From an uncultured Collinsella sp. (GTDB taxonomy: Bacteria; Actinomycetota; Coriobacteriia; Coriobacteriales; Coriobacteriaceae), in the NCBI GenBank assembly GCA_900757285.1, contig CAAENI010000084.1, positions 1 through 30,349 on the forward strand: a stretch of DNA of 30,349 nucleotides, read 5' to 3'. The notes under the pieces were generated by a model. That model saw only the letters and a list, made by a program, of their open reading frames with translations, was not told where the DNA came from and did no database searches. Positions 14,793-22,892 of this stretch are shown here, piece after piece; positions within the stretch are counted from its first letter, which is position 1, and every line of letters starts with the position of its first letter. The translations under genes were made by a program, and so were the position numbers.

Positions 14793-17450
14793 ATGAGTGC
14801 TGACTACCCGTCAATGACTACGGCTGAGATTCGCTCTAAGTTCCTCAACTTCTTTGAGGAGCGCGGTCTTAAGCTCTATCCTTCTTCGTCCCTCGTCCCC
14901 GACGATCCTTCGCTGCTGCTTGCCAACGCCGGCATGAACCAGTTTAAGGAGTATTACCAGGGCAAGAAGACCATGAAGGAGATCGGCGCAATCTCTTGCC
15001 AGAAGTGCGTCCGCACCAACGACATCGATTGCATCGGCGAGGACGGCCGTCACCTGTCCTTCTTTGAGATGCTCGGCGACTTCTCCTTTGGTGGCGTCTC
15101 CAAGCAGCAGGCCTGCGCTTGGGCCTTTGAGCTCATTACCAAGGAGTTCAAGCTGCCGCTCGATCGCCTGTACTTCACCGTCTTTACCGAGGACGACGAG
15201 ACCCATGACGTATGGCGCTCCCTGGGCGTTGCCGAGGACCACATCTCCCGCTTGGGCGAGGACGACAACTTCTGGGCCGCTGGCCCCACCGGTCCCTGCG
15301 GTCCGTGCTCTGAGATCTACTTTGACATGGGCGAGGAGGTCGGTTGCGGCAGCCCCGACTGCAAGCCTGGCTGCGACTGCGATCGCTTCCTTGAGTTCTG
15401 GAACCTCGTGTTTACCCAGTACGACCGCCAGGAGGATGGCTCCATGCCGGAGCTGCCGCACCGCAACCTCGATACGGGCATGGGTCTGGAGCGCATGGCC
15501 GCCATCATGCAGCACAAGACCGCTAATTACGACGGCGATCTGATGCAGCACCTCATCAAGCTGGGCGAGAAGATCAGCGGCAAGACCTATGACGCCGACG
15601 ATTACTCCGGTGCCAGCCGCTCCCTGCGCATCATCGCGGATCACTCTCGTGCCGTCGACTTTATGATCTCGGACGGCATTCTCCCCGGTAACGAGGGTCG
15701 CGAGTACGTCCTTCGCCGCCTGCTCCGCCGTGCCGTGTTCCACGGTCGCCTGCTGGGCATCGAGGGCGCCTTCCTGACCAAGTTCATTGATGAGGTCAAC
15801 GCCCAGATGGGCGAGGCCTATCCCGAGCTGCTCAAGAACGTCGCGCTCGTCAAGGGTATCGTCGCTTCCGAGGAGGAGCGCTTCTCCACGACGCTCGACA
15901 ACGGTCGCGTCTACCTGGATGAGGCCCTGGCAGCGCTTGCCGAGGGCGCTGTGCTTCCGGGCGATGTTGCCTTTAAGCTGCACGACACCTTTGGTTTCCC
16001 CATCGACCTGACCGTCGAGATCGCCGGCACCGCTGGCCACGACGTCGACATGGACGGCTTCACCGCCTGCATGGAGGACCAGAAGGCCCGCGCCCGCGCC
16101 AATGCCAAGGGCGACGCCTGGGGCAGCTTCAACGACGTGTGGGTCGAACTTTCCGACAAGGTCGCCGCGACTGAGTTCGACGGCTATGACAACGATGTGA
16201 TCGTAGGCGCCAAGGTTGTTGCCATCGTGCGCAACGTCGAGTCCGTCGAGTCCGCTGCCGCCGGCGAGGACGTCGAGGTCGTGCTCGACCGCACCCCGTT
16301 CTACGCCGAGATGGGTGGCCAGCAGGGCGATGCCGGCGAGCTTTTCGCCGAGGGCGTTGCGCTGACCGTTTCCGATACCAAGAACCACAATGGCCTGTAT
16401 GCTCACGTCGCCCACGTTGCCGAGGGCACATTGACCGTCGGTGCTACCGTGACCGCCGCGCTCGACGCCGAGCGCCGTGGTTTCCTGCGCCGCAACCACA
16501 CCGCCACCCACCTGCTCGACGCTGCGCTTAAGCAGGTCCTGGGCGAGCATGTCTCCCAGGCTGGCTCGCTGGTGACGCCCGAGCACCTGCGCTTTGACTT
16601 CACGCACTTCGAGGCCCTGTCCTCCGAGCAGCTCAAGGCTGTCGAGGACCTGGTTAACCAGCAGATCTTCGCCTCCAAGCCGGTCGTGACCCGCGTCATG
16701 GGCATCGACGAGGCCAAGGCCGCCGGTGCTGTCGCCCTGTTTGGCGAGAAGTATGGCGACGTCGTCCGCGTTGTCTCCGTGGGCGCCGAGGACCAGCCGT
16801 TCTCCCGTGAGCTCTGCGGTGGCACCCATGCCGCCAACACCGCCGAGATCGGCCTGTTCAAGATCATTTCCGAGTCCTCTACGGGCTCCAACGTCCGCCG
16901 TATTGAGGCCGTGACCTCTAAGGGTGCTCTCGACTACATGGCCGACCGTCTGGCGCTCGTCGACGCCGCCGCTGCTGCGCTCAAGTGCCGCGTGGATGAG
17001 GTTCCCGCCCGCGTGGAGAACCTGCAGGCCGAGCTGCGCGAGACTTCCAACAAGCTCAAGAAGGCACTGACCGGTGGCTCCTCCGACGCTATCTCCAGCG
17101 CCATCGAGGGCGCCGTCGAGCTCGACGGCTACAAGCTCGTCGTCGCTGAGCTCCAGGGCCTTGAGGCTGCCGACCTGCGCAACGTCTGGGATACCGTGCA
17201 CCAGAAGGTCGCCGGTCCTGTCGCCTGCGTCGTCGCCAGCGTGACCGAGAAGGGCACCCCGGCCCTGCTCGCCGCCGGCTCCGATGACGCCGTCAAGGCC
17301 GGTTTCCACGCCGGTAACGTGATCAAGCAGATCGCGGGCCTGGTCGACGGTCGCGGTGGCGGCCGTCCCAACATGGCCCAGGCCGGTGGCAAGAACGCCG
17401 CCGGCATCGCCGATGCCCTCGCGGCCGCTAAGACCGCGCTCGGCGCCTAA
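14793..17450 (+). CDS. alaS: Alanyl-tRNA synthetase
   Basis: This 885-residue class II synthetase charges tRNA-Ala in the cytoplasm. The order is catalytic domain (about 1-250, with SRSLRIIADHSRA and EYVLRRLLRRAV further on), tRNA recognition, and the editing domain whose zinc ligands are His569 and His573 (HTATHLLDA) and Cys675-x3-His679 (CGGTHAANT). The C-terminal region (about 720-885) is the C-Ala domain with a glycine-rich GRGGGRPNMAQAGG. Length matches E. coli AlaS (876). The ATG at 14793 is supported by GAGGAGA 8 nt upstream; a second in-frame ATG at 14814 is less favoured. It opens the operon that continues through ruvX to the aroB-like gene. Confidence 0.98.
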   Translation: MSADYPSMTTAEIRSKFLNFFEERGLKLYPSSSLVPDDPSLLLANAGMNQFKEYYQGKKTMKEIGAISCQKCVRTNDIDCIGEDGRHLSFFEMLGDFSFGGVSKQQACAWAFELITKEFKLPLDRLYFTVFTEDDETHDVWRSLGVAEDHISRLGEDDNFWAAGPTGPCGPCSEIYFDMGEEVGCGSPDCKPGCDCDRFLEFWNLVFTQYDRQEDGSMPELPHRNLDTGMGLERMAAIMQHKTANYDGDLMQHLIKLGEKISGKTYDADDYSGASRSLRIIADHSRAVDFMISDGILPGNEGREYVLRRLLRRAVFHGRLLGIEGAFLTKFIDEVNAQMGEAYPELLKNVALVKGIVASEEERFSTTLDNGRVYLDEALAALAEGAVLPGDVAFKLHDTFGFPIDLTVEIAGTAGHDVDMDGFTACMEDQKARARANAKGDAWGSFNDVWVELSDKVAATEFDGYDNDVIVGAKVVAIVRNVESVESAAAGEDVEVVLDRTPFYAEMGGQQGDAGELFAEGVALTVSDTKNHNGLYAHVAHVAEGTLTVGATVTAALDAERRGFLRRNHTATHLLDAALKQVLGEHVSQAGSLVTPEHLRFDFTHFEALSSEQLKAVEDLVNQQIFASKPVVTRVMGIDEAKAAGAVALFGEKYGDVVRVVSVGAEDQPFSRELCGGTHAANTAEIGLFKIISESSTGSNVRRIEAVTSKGALDYMADRLALVDAAAAALKCRVDEVPARVENLQAELRETSNKLKKALTGGSSDAISSAIEGAVELDGYKLVVAELQGLEAADLRNVWDTVHQKVAGPVACVVASVTEKGTPALLAAGSDDAVKAGFHAGNVIKQIAGLVDGRGGGRPNMAQAGGKNAAGIADALAAAKTALGA

Positions 17451-17467
17451 GAATCTAGGTAGTCGCT

Positions 17468-17896
17468 GTGGTCGCGCTTGCGCTGGACATAGGGGAGACC
17501 AGGATCGGCATCGCCGTCTCGAGCCGTGATGGCAAGATGGCGATGCCTGTCAAGGTGCTCCCGGCTGCAGAGGTCACCGGTATGGCCAAGACGTTCCGCT
17601 ACCTGGTTGAGGACTATGAGCCCGATATCCTGGTAAGTGGGCGTCCCCTGACCATGGCCGGTGAGCCCGGTCCCCAGGCCGAGCGCGTTGCCGCTGTTGC
17701 GCAAAAGATTGCCGACGAGCTCGATCTTCCGTTGGAGTTTGAGGACGAGCGCCTGTCCTCGCAAGAGGCAAAGCGTATCCTGCGCGAGCAGGGCCTCAAC
17801 GAAAAGCAGATGAGGGGCAAGATTGACATGATTGCCGCCAGCCTGTTTTTGCAGACGTGGCTTGATCGTAAAAACGAGGAGGTTTCGCATGCCTAG
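17468..17896 (+). CDS. ruvX: RuvX/YqgF-type Holliday junction resolvase-like protein
   Basis: This 142-residue RNase H-fold nuclease of the YqgF family is thought to act in 16S rRNA 5' processing and/or Holliday junction resolution. The acidic triad is in place: Asp7 (LALDIGETRIGIA), Glu in FEDERLSSQEAKRIL, and Asp in KIDMIAASLFLQ. The start is GTG at 17468 with only a weak AGGTAG upstream; distance from alaS is 17 bp. Its end overlaps mltG by 8 nt. The order alaS-ruvX-mltG is widely conserved in Gram-positive bacteria, which strengthens the call. Confidence 0.94.
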   Translation: MVALALDIGETRIGIAVSSRDGKMAMPVKVLPAAEVTGMAKTFRYLVEDYEPDILVSGRPLTMAGEPGPQAERVAAVAQKIADELDLPLEFEDERLSSQEAKRILREQGLNEKQMRGKIDMIAASLFLQTWLDRKNEEVSHA

Positions 17897-19322
17897 CGCT
17901 TCCGATCCGCGCCAGCCGAATTGTACACGTCAGTCGGCGTCGCGCCCTGCCCAGCCTGGCCAGCGTCCGGCACAGCCGACCCAGCGCGCAGCTCAGTCTG
18001 CCGCGCGCCCGGTGCAGTCCTCCTCTCGTTCGGCCCAACCTGTTCAACGGACGGGTCAGCAGCCTTCTGCTCGTTCGGTTCAGTATCCGGCTTCTCACGC
18101 GGCTCAGCAGCCCACTGCTCGTTCGGCTCAGCCTGCAGGCGGTGCTCGCTTTAAGCAACAGGCACCTACCCAGCGAACGCAGGCCCCCCAATCGCATTCG
18201 CATCACGCTCGCGGGTCGCATGGCGTTGCTCCGGCGACTCGCTCGAGCTACAACACGCATGCTCGTCGCGGTGCTCAAAAGAAGAGTTCTCCGGTTCCTA
18301 TGATCATCGGCGTTGTGGTGGCCGTAATCGCGCTTGCTACTATCGCTTTCTTTGTCGTACCTGCCGTTAAGGGCTTCTTTGCCGGTGAGGATGCGAAAGT
18401 CGCTGCTGGCCAGCAAGTTACGGTGACCATTCCCGACGGTGCTTCGGGCGATACGATCGCCTCGATTCTCTCCGAGAACCATATCGTCGAAAATCCCAAG
18501 GATTACTACGCGGCGGTGAAAAAGCTTAACGCCGATATGTCGCTTAAGCCTGGCACCTACTCGTTCACCACACTCATGGATGCGACCAAGGTTGTTCAGC
18601 AGCTCATGGAAGGCCCCAACGCGGGCTCCAATGCGCTGACTATCCCTGAGGGTCTGACAGTCGATCAAGTCGCCGATCGCGTGGCCCAGGCCTACGACAG
18701 CATCTCTAAGGAAGACTTCCTCAACCAGGCCAAGGCCTCCAACTACGTGGACGACTATAGCTTCCTTAAGGGCGCCGCCAACGACTCGCTCGAGGGTTTT
18801 TTGTTCCCCAAGACCTATTCGTTGGGTGATTCGCCGACGGCCGATGACGTGATTCGCGCCATGCTCGATCAGTTTAAGACCGAGTACAAGTCGCTTGACT
18901 TTGCGAGCTGCGAAGCCAAGATCAAGGAGCGCTACGGTGTGGAGATGTCCGACTACGACATCGTCAACTTGGCCTCTATCGTTGAGCGCGAGGGCCTCAA
19001 CGCCGATCAACGTGCACACGTGGCCTCGGTCTTCTACAACCGCCTTGCCGGCAAGCTCGACGGTCTGCGCTATCTCAACAGCGATGCGACCATGATGTAT
19101 GTCACCGGTGGCGAGGTTACCGCCGACGACCTGCAGAGCGATAGCCCGTATAACACCTATAAGCACGAGGGCCTGCCACCCACGCCCATCTGCTCTCCGT
19201 CGCTCGAGGCACTCAAGGCCACGCTTGAGCCAACCGACTCCGATGACCTGTATTTCTACATTACGCAGGACGAGGAGTACTTCTCGCAAACCTACGAAGA
19301 GCATCAACTGTCTTGGAATTAG
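17889..19322 (+). CDS. mltG: Endolytic murein transglycosylase MltG with long disordered N-terminus
   Basis: This 477-residue membrane-anchored YceG/MltG protein cuts nascent glycan strands to end peptidoglycan chains. Residues 1-136 are a low-complexity, predicted cytoplasmic region dominated by Gln, Ser, Ala, Arg and Pro, with repeated RSAQP/RSVQ units. A single membrane segment follows (137-160), then the extracellular LysM-like and YceG catalytic region. The catalytic Glu is expected at Glu366 in ASIVEREG; SPYNTY and GLPPTPICSPS are also conserved. The ATG at 17889 has GAGGAGG (17876-17882) 6 nt upstream and overlaps ruvX by 8 nt. E. coli MltG is 340 residues; the excess is the N-terminal extension. 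Confidence 0.95.
   Translation: MPSASDPRQPNCTRQSASRPAQPGQRPAQPTQRAAQSAARPVQSSSRSAQPVQRTGQQPSARSVQYPASHAAQQPTARSAQPAGGARFKQQAPTQRTQAPQSHSHHARGSHGVAPATRSSYNTHARRGAQKKSSPVPMIIGVVVAVIALATIAFFVVPAVKGFFAGEDAKVAAGQQVTVTIPDGASGDTIASILSENHIVENPKDYYAAVKKLNADMSLKPGTYSFTTLMDATKVVQQLMEGPNAGSNALTIPEGLTVDQVADRVAQAYDSISKEDFLNQAKASNYVDDYSFLKGAANDSLEGFLFPKTYSLGDSPTADDVIRAMLDQFKTEYKSLDFASCEAKIKERYGVEMSDYDIVNLASIVEREGLNADQRAHVASVFYNRLAGKLDGLRYLNSDATMMYVTGGEVTADDLQSDSPYNTYKHEGLPPTPICSPSLEALKATLEPTDSDDLYFYITQDEEYFSQTYEEHQLSWN
18024..18131 (+). repeat. Imperfect direct repeats within mltG
   Basis: CTCGTTCGGCC (18024-18034), CTGCTCGTTCGGTTCAG (18067-18083) and CTGCTCGTTCGGCTCAG (18115-18131) are spaced about 45-50 bp and encode the recurring RSAQP/RSVQ units of the disordered N-terminus. 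They look like internal duplications in the coding sequence. Confidence 0.6.
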
Positions 19323-19323
19323 C

Positions 19324-19821
19324 ATGAGGATTTTTAGCCCCAAACGATACGTTGCCTCGGTCGATCGCATCGACCTTGATACCCTGTGGGCCGACGGCAA
19401 ACGCGCCATTCTGCTCGATCGCGATAACACTCTGGTTCCGCGCGACACCGAGCAGGTTCCCGCCGCGGTTTCCGCTTGGCTCGATACCGCCCGCGCCAAA
19501 GGCTTTAAGCTGTGCATGGTGTCCAACAACTGGCATCGCGATCAGGTCATGAGCTCTGCACGCGAGCTGGGACTCGAGGCCATCAGCCACGCCATGAAGC
19601 CCGCCCCGTTTGCCTTGAAGGCGGGTCTTAAGCGCCTTGGCGCCACGGCAGACGAGGCGGTGCTGATCGGCGATCAGCTGTACACGGACGTGTGGAGCGG
19701 TAACTTTGCCGGCGTTGACACTATTCTGGTCAAGCCGCAGGCAACCCAGGACCTGTGGTACACGCAGATCTTCCGTATCTTTGAGCGCCGGGCCCTGCGC
19801 GACCTTCCCTGCGAGGAATAG
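19324..19821 (+). CDS. YqeG-family HAD phosphatase
   Basis: This 165-residue HAD-superfamily IIIA phosphatase is of the YqeG type, related to phosphatidylglycerophosphatase GEP4. Motif I LLDRDNTLVP carries the nucleophile and acid/base aspartates, motif II is SNNW, the motif III Lys lies in AMKPAPF and motif IV is GDQLYTD. It is a cytoplasmic, possibly membrane-associated enzyme; a phosphatidylglycerol-phosphate substrate is only suggested by distant homology. The ATG at 19324 follows the mltG stop by 1 nt, with a weak ribosome binding site, so translation probably depends on coupling. In Firmicutes YqeG also sits close to shikimate genes, as here. Confidence 0.88.
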   Translation: MRIFSPKRYVASVDRIDLDTLWADGKRAILLDRDNTLVPRDTEQVPAAVSAWLDTARAKGFKLCMVSNNWHRDQVMSSARELGLEAISHAMKPAPFALKAGLKRLGATADEAVLIGDQLYTDVWSGNFAGVDTILVKPQATQDLWYTQIFRIFERRALRDLPCEE

Positions 19822-19829
19822 GTTTCGCC

Positions 19830-20363
19830 ATGTCTCAGCACATCAAACACGGCTGCGACCATATCTTCTTTATCGGCTTTTTGGGCGCGGGCAAATCGAC
19901 GCTCGCGCGCAACGTCGGCACTATGTTCAAGCGGCGTTTTATCGATACCGATCGTTTGGTTGTGCGTCGATGTGGCAAGTCGGTGACCGAGATATTTGAG
20001 ACCGAGGGCGAGGATCGTTTTCGCGAGCTTGAGACCTCGGCACTCCGTTCGCTTCAAAGCGAGCGCAGCCTGCTGGTGTCGTGCGGGGGTGGCATCGTCG
20101 AGACGCCGGTGAACATTGAGCTGATGCATGAGATGGGTATATGCGTGTACCTCGAAGGCGACTTTGAGGACTCGTTGCGCCAGATTCGCCGCTCCGATAC
20201 CCGGCCCGATTTCCGCTCGCCCGAGCACGCTGCGCGCCTGTTTGAGCATCGCCGTCCGCTGTATCGCCAGGCCGCCGATATTACCCTTGATATTCGCAAC
20301 AAGTCCTTCGAGGACGTTTCCTACCTTTGTGCCGAGATGCTTTTGGAGCGTGGACTGCTATGA
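19830..20363 (+). CDS. aroK: Shikimate kinase
   Basis: This 177-residue P-loop kinase phosphorylates shikimate at O3 with ATP, in the pathway to chorismate. Walker A is GFLGAGKST (16-24), the shikimate-binding DTD is in RRFIDTDRLV, the glycine-rich CGGGIVE follows, and the lid contains TRPDFRS. All key motifs are intact, unlike in the adjoining aroB-like gene. GAGGAATAGG precedes the ATG, and the stop overlaps the next start as ATGA. Confidence 0.95.
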   Translation: MSQHIKHGCDHIFFIGFLGAGKSTLARNVGTMFKRRFIDTDRLVVRRCGKSVTEIFETEGEDRFRELETSALRSLQSERSLLVSCGGGIVETPVNIELMHEMGICVYLEGDFEDSLRQIRRSDTRPDFRSPEHAARLFEHRRPLYRQAADITLDIRNKSFEDVSYLCAEMLLERGLL

Positions 20364-21469
20364 TTCGCCGTCAACTTATCAATTTCCAAAACCGCAGTGT
20401 CGATGTCCGCGTTGGATTGGGCGCGTTCGAGGAGCTGTCGCGCATGTTTGCCTCGGCCGTGGGCAAGCCTAAGCGCGCGATGGTGGTTTGGAACGACGCT
20501 ACATCCGAGCGTTTTGGCGAGGTCGTCGAGCATGCGCTGGTCGACGCCGGTTTTGCCGTGTCGCTGCTCGTCCTCGAGGTTTCTCCTGCCGGTGCTACGC
20601 TGGCCGATGCCGATACCGTCTTTGGCGCCCTGTCGGCTAACGGCATTACCTGCGACGATCTCGTTGTCGCTGTCGGTGACACGGCGACCTGCTCGGTCGT
20701 TTGTTGGTGTGCCAATCAGTGGTGCGGTCGCACCGAGTGCGCCTTGTTGCCGACGACGTTCGACGCCATGCTCACGGTTGCGACGACCATGAAGCCGCTT
20801 GTCGCCTCGTCGACGAATGCGCTTCCCGCTATCGCGTTCCGTCCCGAGCCGGGCTTGGTCGTGTGCGACCTCGACCTTGTTCGCGAGGCGGACCCCGAGG
20901 ACCTCAAGCTCGGCTATGCGGTACTTGTTGGCACCATGCTTTCGAGCAGCAAGTCCCGCTGGAATCAGTTTACTGAGACCGTCCCCGAGATTCTCGCGGG
21001 CGAGGAGGTCGCGCTCGTCAATGCCGTTCAGTGGTCTCAGACTGCCCGTAAGGACGTACTGATGGCCACGAACCCGAGCGCCCGCCATGCGCTCGATTTT
21101 GGCAAGATGGGGGAGCGTACCCTGCGCGCCTGCCTGGGTAAAGCCGCGGCGCAGGTTCCTGCCTACCAGCTGCTGTCTGAGGGCATGCGCTTTGAGGCGC
21201 GCTTAGCACATGATGCCTGCGACTTTGATATCGATTACGTCTTTGAGGTCGATGACTGCCTGGAGGACTTTGGTATCGAGGAGCTTGCCTTCGATCTGGA
21301 GCCTGCCTCATATATCGAGGAGTTCCGCAGGCAGCAGTTTGACCGCTCGAACCGTAGTATGTTGCCGCTGCCCGCGGCACTCGGCGCCATTCGTCTAACG
21401 AGCGTTGAGGACGAGGTCCTCGACCGCCATGCTCACGCCTACTTGGCTTCTCGCAAAGAACTTCTCTAG
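20360..21469 (+). CDS. Degenerate AroB (3-dehydroquinate synthase) homologue, probably inactive
   Basis: This 369-residue protein aligns along its length with AroB: DDLVVAVG, LLPTTFDAML, GLVVCDLDLV, LDFGKMGER and SEGMRFEARL match the E. coli blocks DVLVALGG, VPTTLLSQV, VVVDLDCL, LNLGHTFGH and HGEAVAAGM. The catalytic parts are gone. The NAD loop GGGVIGDL reads VGDTATCS (about 105-112). The metal ligand Glu in AEVIK is Val (YAVLVG, 186-191), both His of GHTFGH are Lys249 and Glu252, and the His of LHGEA is missing (about 269-273). The frame is open and codon use looks normal, so it is under selection or recently decayed. The ATG at 20360 overlaps aroK (ATGA). It could be a scaffold, a regulator or a repurposed enzyme; that is inference. 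Confidence 0.8.
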   Translation: MIRRQLINFQNRSVDVRVGLGAFEELSRMFASAVGKPKRAMVVWNDATSERFGEVVEHALVDAGFAVSLLVLEVSPAGATLADADTVFGALSANGITCDDLVVAVGDTATCSVVCWCANQWCGRTECALLPTTFDAMLTVATTMKPLVASSTNALPAIAFRPEPGLVVCDLDLVREADPEDLKLGYAVLVGTMLSSSKSRWNQFTETVPEILAGEEVALVNAVQWSQTARKDVLMATNPSARHALDFGKMGERTLRACLGKAAAQVPAYQLLSEGMRFEARLAHDACDFDIDYVFEVDDCLEDFGIEELAFDLEPASYIEEFRRQQFDRSNRSMLPLPAALGAIRLTSVEDEVLDRHAHAYLASRKELL

Positions 21470-21475
21470 GATTTA

Positions 21476-21504
21476 TTGACATACATCGTCTTTCGTATCA
21501 TGTT
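21476..21504 (+). promoter_or_regulatory. Promoter of the M24 peptidase gene
   Basis: A consensus -35 TTGACA (21476-21481) lies 17 bp before a modest -10 CATGTT (21499-21504). This starts a new transcription unit within 10 bp of the aroB-like stop and leaves a leader of about 90 nt. Confidence 0.6.
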
Positions 21505-21510
21505 GAGGGG

Positions 21511-21565
21511 CGGGTTTCCAATCGGTTGCGAATCGCGCGCGATTCCGTCGTTCGGTTGAGACCCG
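21511..21565 (+). ncRNA. Long stem-loop in the leader of the M24 peptidase gene
   Basis: CGGGTTT (21511-21517) pairs with AGACCCG (21559-21565, one G-U pair), then after a bulged C CAATCG (21519-21524) pairs with CGGTTG (21553-21558, one G-U pair), and the apex is the perfect 16-nt palindrome 21530-21545 (GAATCGCG/CGCGATTC). No T-run follows and the start codon is 36 nt downstream. It matches no riboswitch I know; it may be an mRNA-stabilising or protein-binding element. Confidence 0.5.
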
Positions 21566-21601
21566 TTCCGTCTTTATAGAGACAACAAGAAAGGAATCTG
21601 C

Positions 21602-22732
21602 ATGTCAGAGTTTGCTGCCGGTCCTGCCGGTCGTATCGAGCGTGTCCGTGCCCTGATGGTTGAGCGTGGCTACGACGCTATCGTGGTGCGCGACGAGGCC
21701 AACCTTCGTTGGCTTACGGGCGTCAAGGGCGTCTTCGATTACACCTTCGAGTTCCCGCATGCTGCGTTTATTACGGCCGACCAGTGCCTGTTCCATACCG
21801 ACTCGCGCTATCTCAACAGCTTTGAGGAGAACACGCCCGCCGGCAGCCCCTGGGTCTACGACATGGACGAGGGCACCATCCCCGGTTGGGTCGCCGGCAA
21901 GATCGCGGCCAACAAGTGCCGCGTCTGCGCTGTCGAGGACGACATGCAGATCAATTTCTACCAGGGTATTCAGCGTGGCCTGGAGGACCGCTCCGTTGCC
22001 TGCATGCTGCCGCTGATGCATGACGACATCCGTAAGATGCGCGCCATCAAGGACGCCGAGGAGATCGAGCTCATGCGCCACGCGCAGTCGATCACCGACG
22101 CCGCCTTCCAGCACATGCTCGGCTATATTAAGCCCGGTATGACCGAGAAGCAGGTTCGCAACGAGCTCGAGAACTTTATATTCGCCAACGGTGCCGACAG
22201 CCTGGCCTTTGGCTCCATCGTGGCGAGCGGCCCCAATACCGCCAACCCGCATGCCGTTCCGAGCGACCGCGTGATCGAGAAGGGCGACTTCGTCCTCATG
22301 GATTACGGCGCGGGCTACTGCGATTATCGTTCTGACATGACGCGCACCGTCGTGATGGGCGAGCCTACCCAGGAGCAGCTCGACCTGTACGCGCTCGTGC
22401 GCCGTACGCACGAGGAGTGCGTTGCCGCCATTCATCCGGGCGTCGAGGGCAACGACATTTTCAAGCTTTCCAAGAAGATCATTGGCGATGCCGGCTATGG
22501 CGATTACTACAACCATGGTCTGGGCCATGGCGTGGGCATTGACATCCACGAGCTGCCTAACTTCAACCGCAGCAAGAACATCATCGAGGTCGGCTCGGTT
22601 ATCACCATGGAGCCCGGCGTGTACCTGCCCGGTGTGGGCGGCGTGCGCCTGGAGGACTACGGCGTGGTCACCGAGAACGGCTACGAGCCCTTCACCAAGA
22701 CGCCGCATGACCTTCACGTCATCGATTGCTAG
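21602..22732 (+). CDS. pepQ: M24B-family Xaa-Pro aminopeptidase/prolidase
   Basis: This 376-residue cytoplasmic metallopeptidase of the creatinase/prolidase fold removes N-terminal residues before proline or cleaves Xaa-Pro dipeptides. The N-terminal creatinase-like domain covers about 10-150. All five dinuclear metal ligands of the C-terminal pita-bread domain are visible: Asp234 (LMDYGAG), Asp245 (RSDMTRT), His309 (GLGHGVG), Glu337 (TMEPGVY) and Glu351 (RLEDYGV). GAAAGGA lies upstream of the ATG. It has its own TTGACA promoter and terminator, and precedes efp, a common order in Gram-positive bacteria. Dipeptidase versus aminopeptidase specificity is not decided; the symbol is conventional. 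Confidence 0.92.
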   Translation: MSEFAAGPAGRIERVRALMVERGYDAIVVRDEANLRWLTGVKGVFDYTFEFPHAAFITADQCLFHTDSRYLNSFEENTPAGSPWVYDMDEGTIPGWVAGKIAANKCRVCAVEDDMQINFYQGIQRGLEDRSVACMLPLMHDDIRKMRAIKDAEEIELMRHAQSITDAAFQHMLGYIKPGMTEKQVRNELENFIFANGADSLAFGSIVASGPNTANPHAVPSDRVIEKGDFVLMDYGAGYCDYRSDMTRTVVMGEPTQEQLDLYALVRRTHEECVAAIHPGVEGNDIFKLSKKIIGDAGYGDYYNHGLGHGVGIDIHELPNFNRSKNIIEVGSVITMEPGVYLPGVGGVRLEDYGVVTENGYEPFTKTPHDLHVIDC

Positions 22733-22755
22733 TCTACTTCGGTAGATAGTTTGGG

Positions 22756-22797
22756 GCGGGGCCTCCGGAGCAATTCGGACGCCCCGCGTTCTCTTTT
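22756..22797 (+). terminator. Intrinsic terminator of the M24 peptidase gene
   Basis: GCGGGGC (22756-22762) pairs with GCCCCGC (22781-22787), and TCCG/CGGA extends the stem inward after one mismatch; GTTCTCTTTTT follows. Confidence 0.88.
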
Positions 22798-22829
22798 TAT
22801 GCGCTCGCTGCAGGCGCCGTCTGCAAGTG

Positions 22830-22835
22830 TATAAT
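22830..22835 (+). promoter_or_regulatory. Consensus -10 element of the efp operon
   Basis: A perfect TATAAT lies 58 bp before the efp ATG and just after the preceding terminator. No convincing -35 is visible at 16-18 bp upstream (GCTGCA at 22807-22812 is the best). Confidence 0.65.
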
Positions 22836-22892
22836 TTCGCTCGTATGTAATTTGGACGCTTGTGCGTTCTGCCCATAACAAGAAAGGTCGCT

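Noticed and set aside
14811..17309. Long open frame antisense to alaS
   Set aside because: This is the same GC-rich shadow effect; the sense protein has all AlaS motifs and the antisense product is a low-complexity Val/Leu/Gly/Asp-rich sequence.
18024..18131. Possible CRISPR-like spaced repeats
   Set aside because: The three repeats are short, imperfect, in frame and encode the low-complexity N-terminus of MltG.
17796..19529. Antisense frame across mltG and part of the HAD gene
   Set aside because: It has Ser/Arg/Leu low complexity, no ribosome binding site, and covers three well-supported plus-strand genes.
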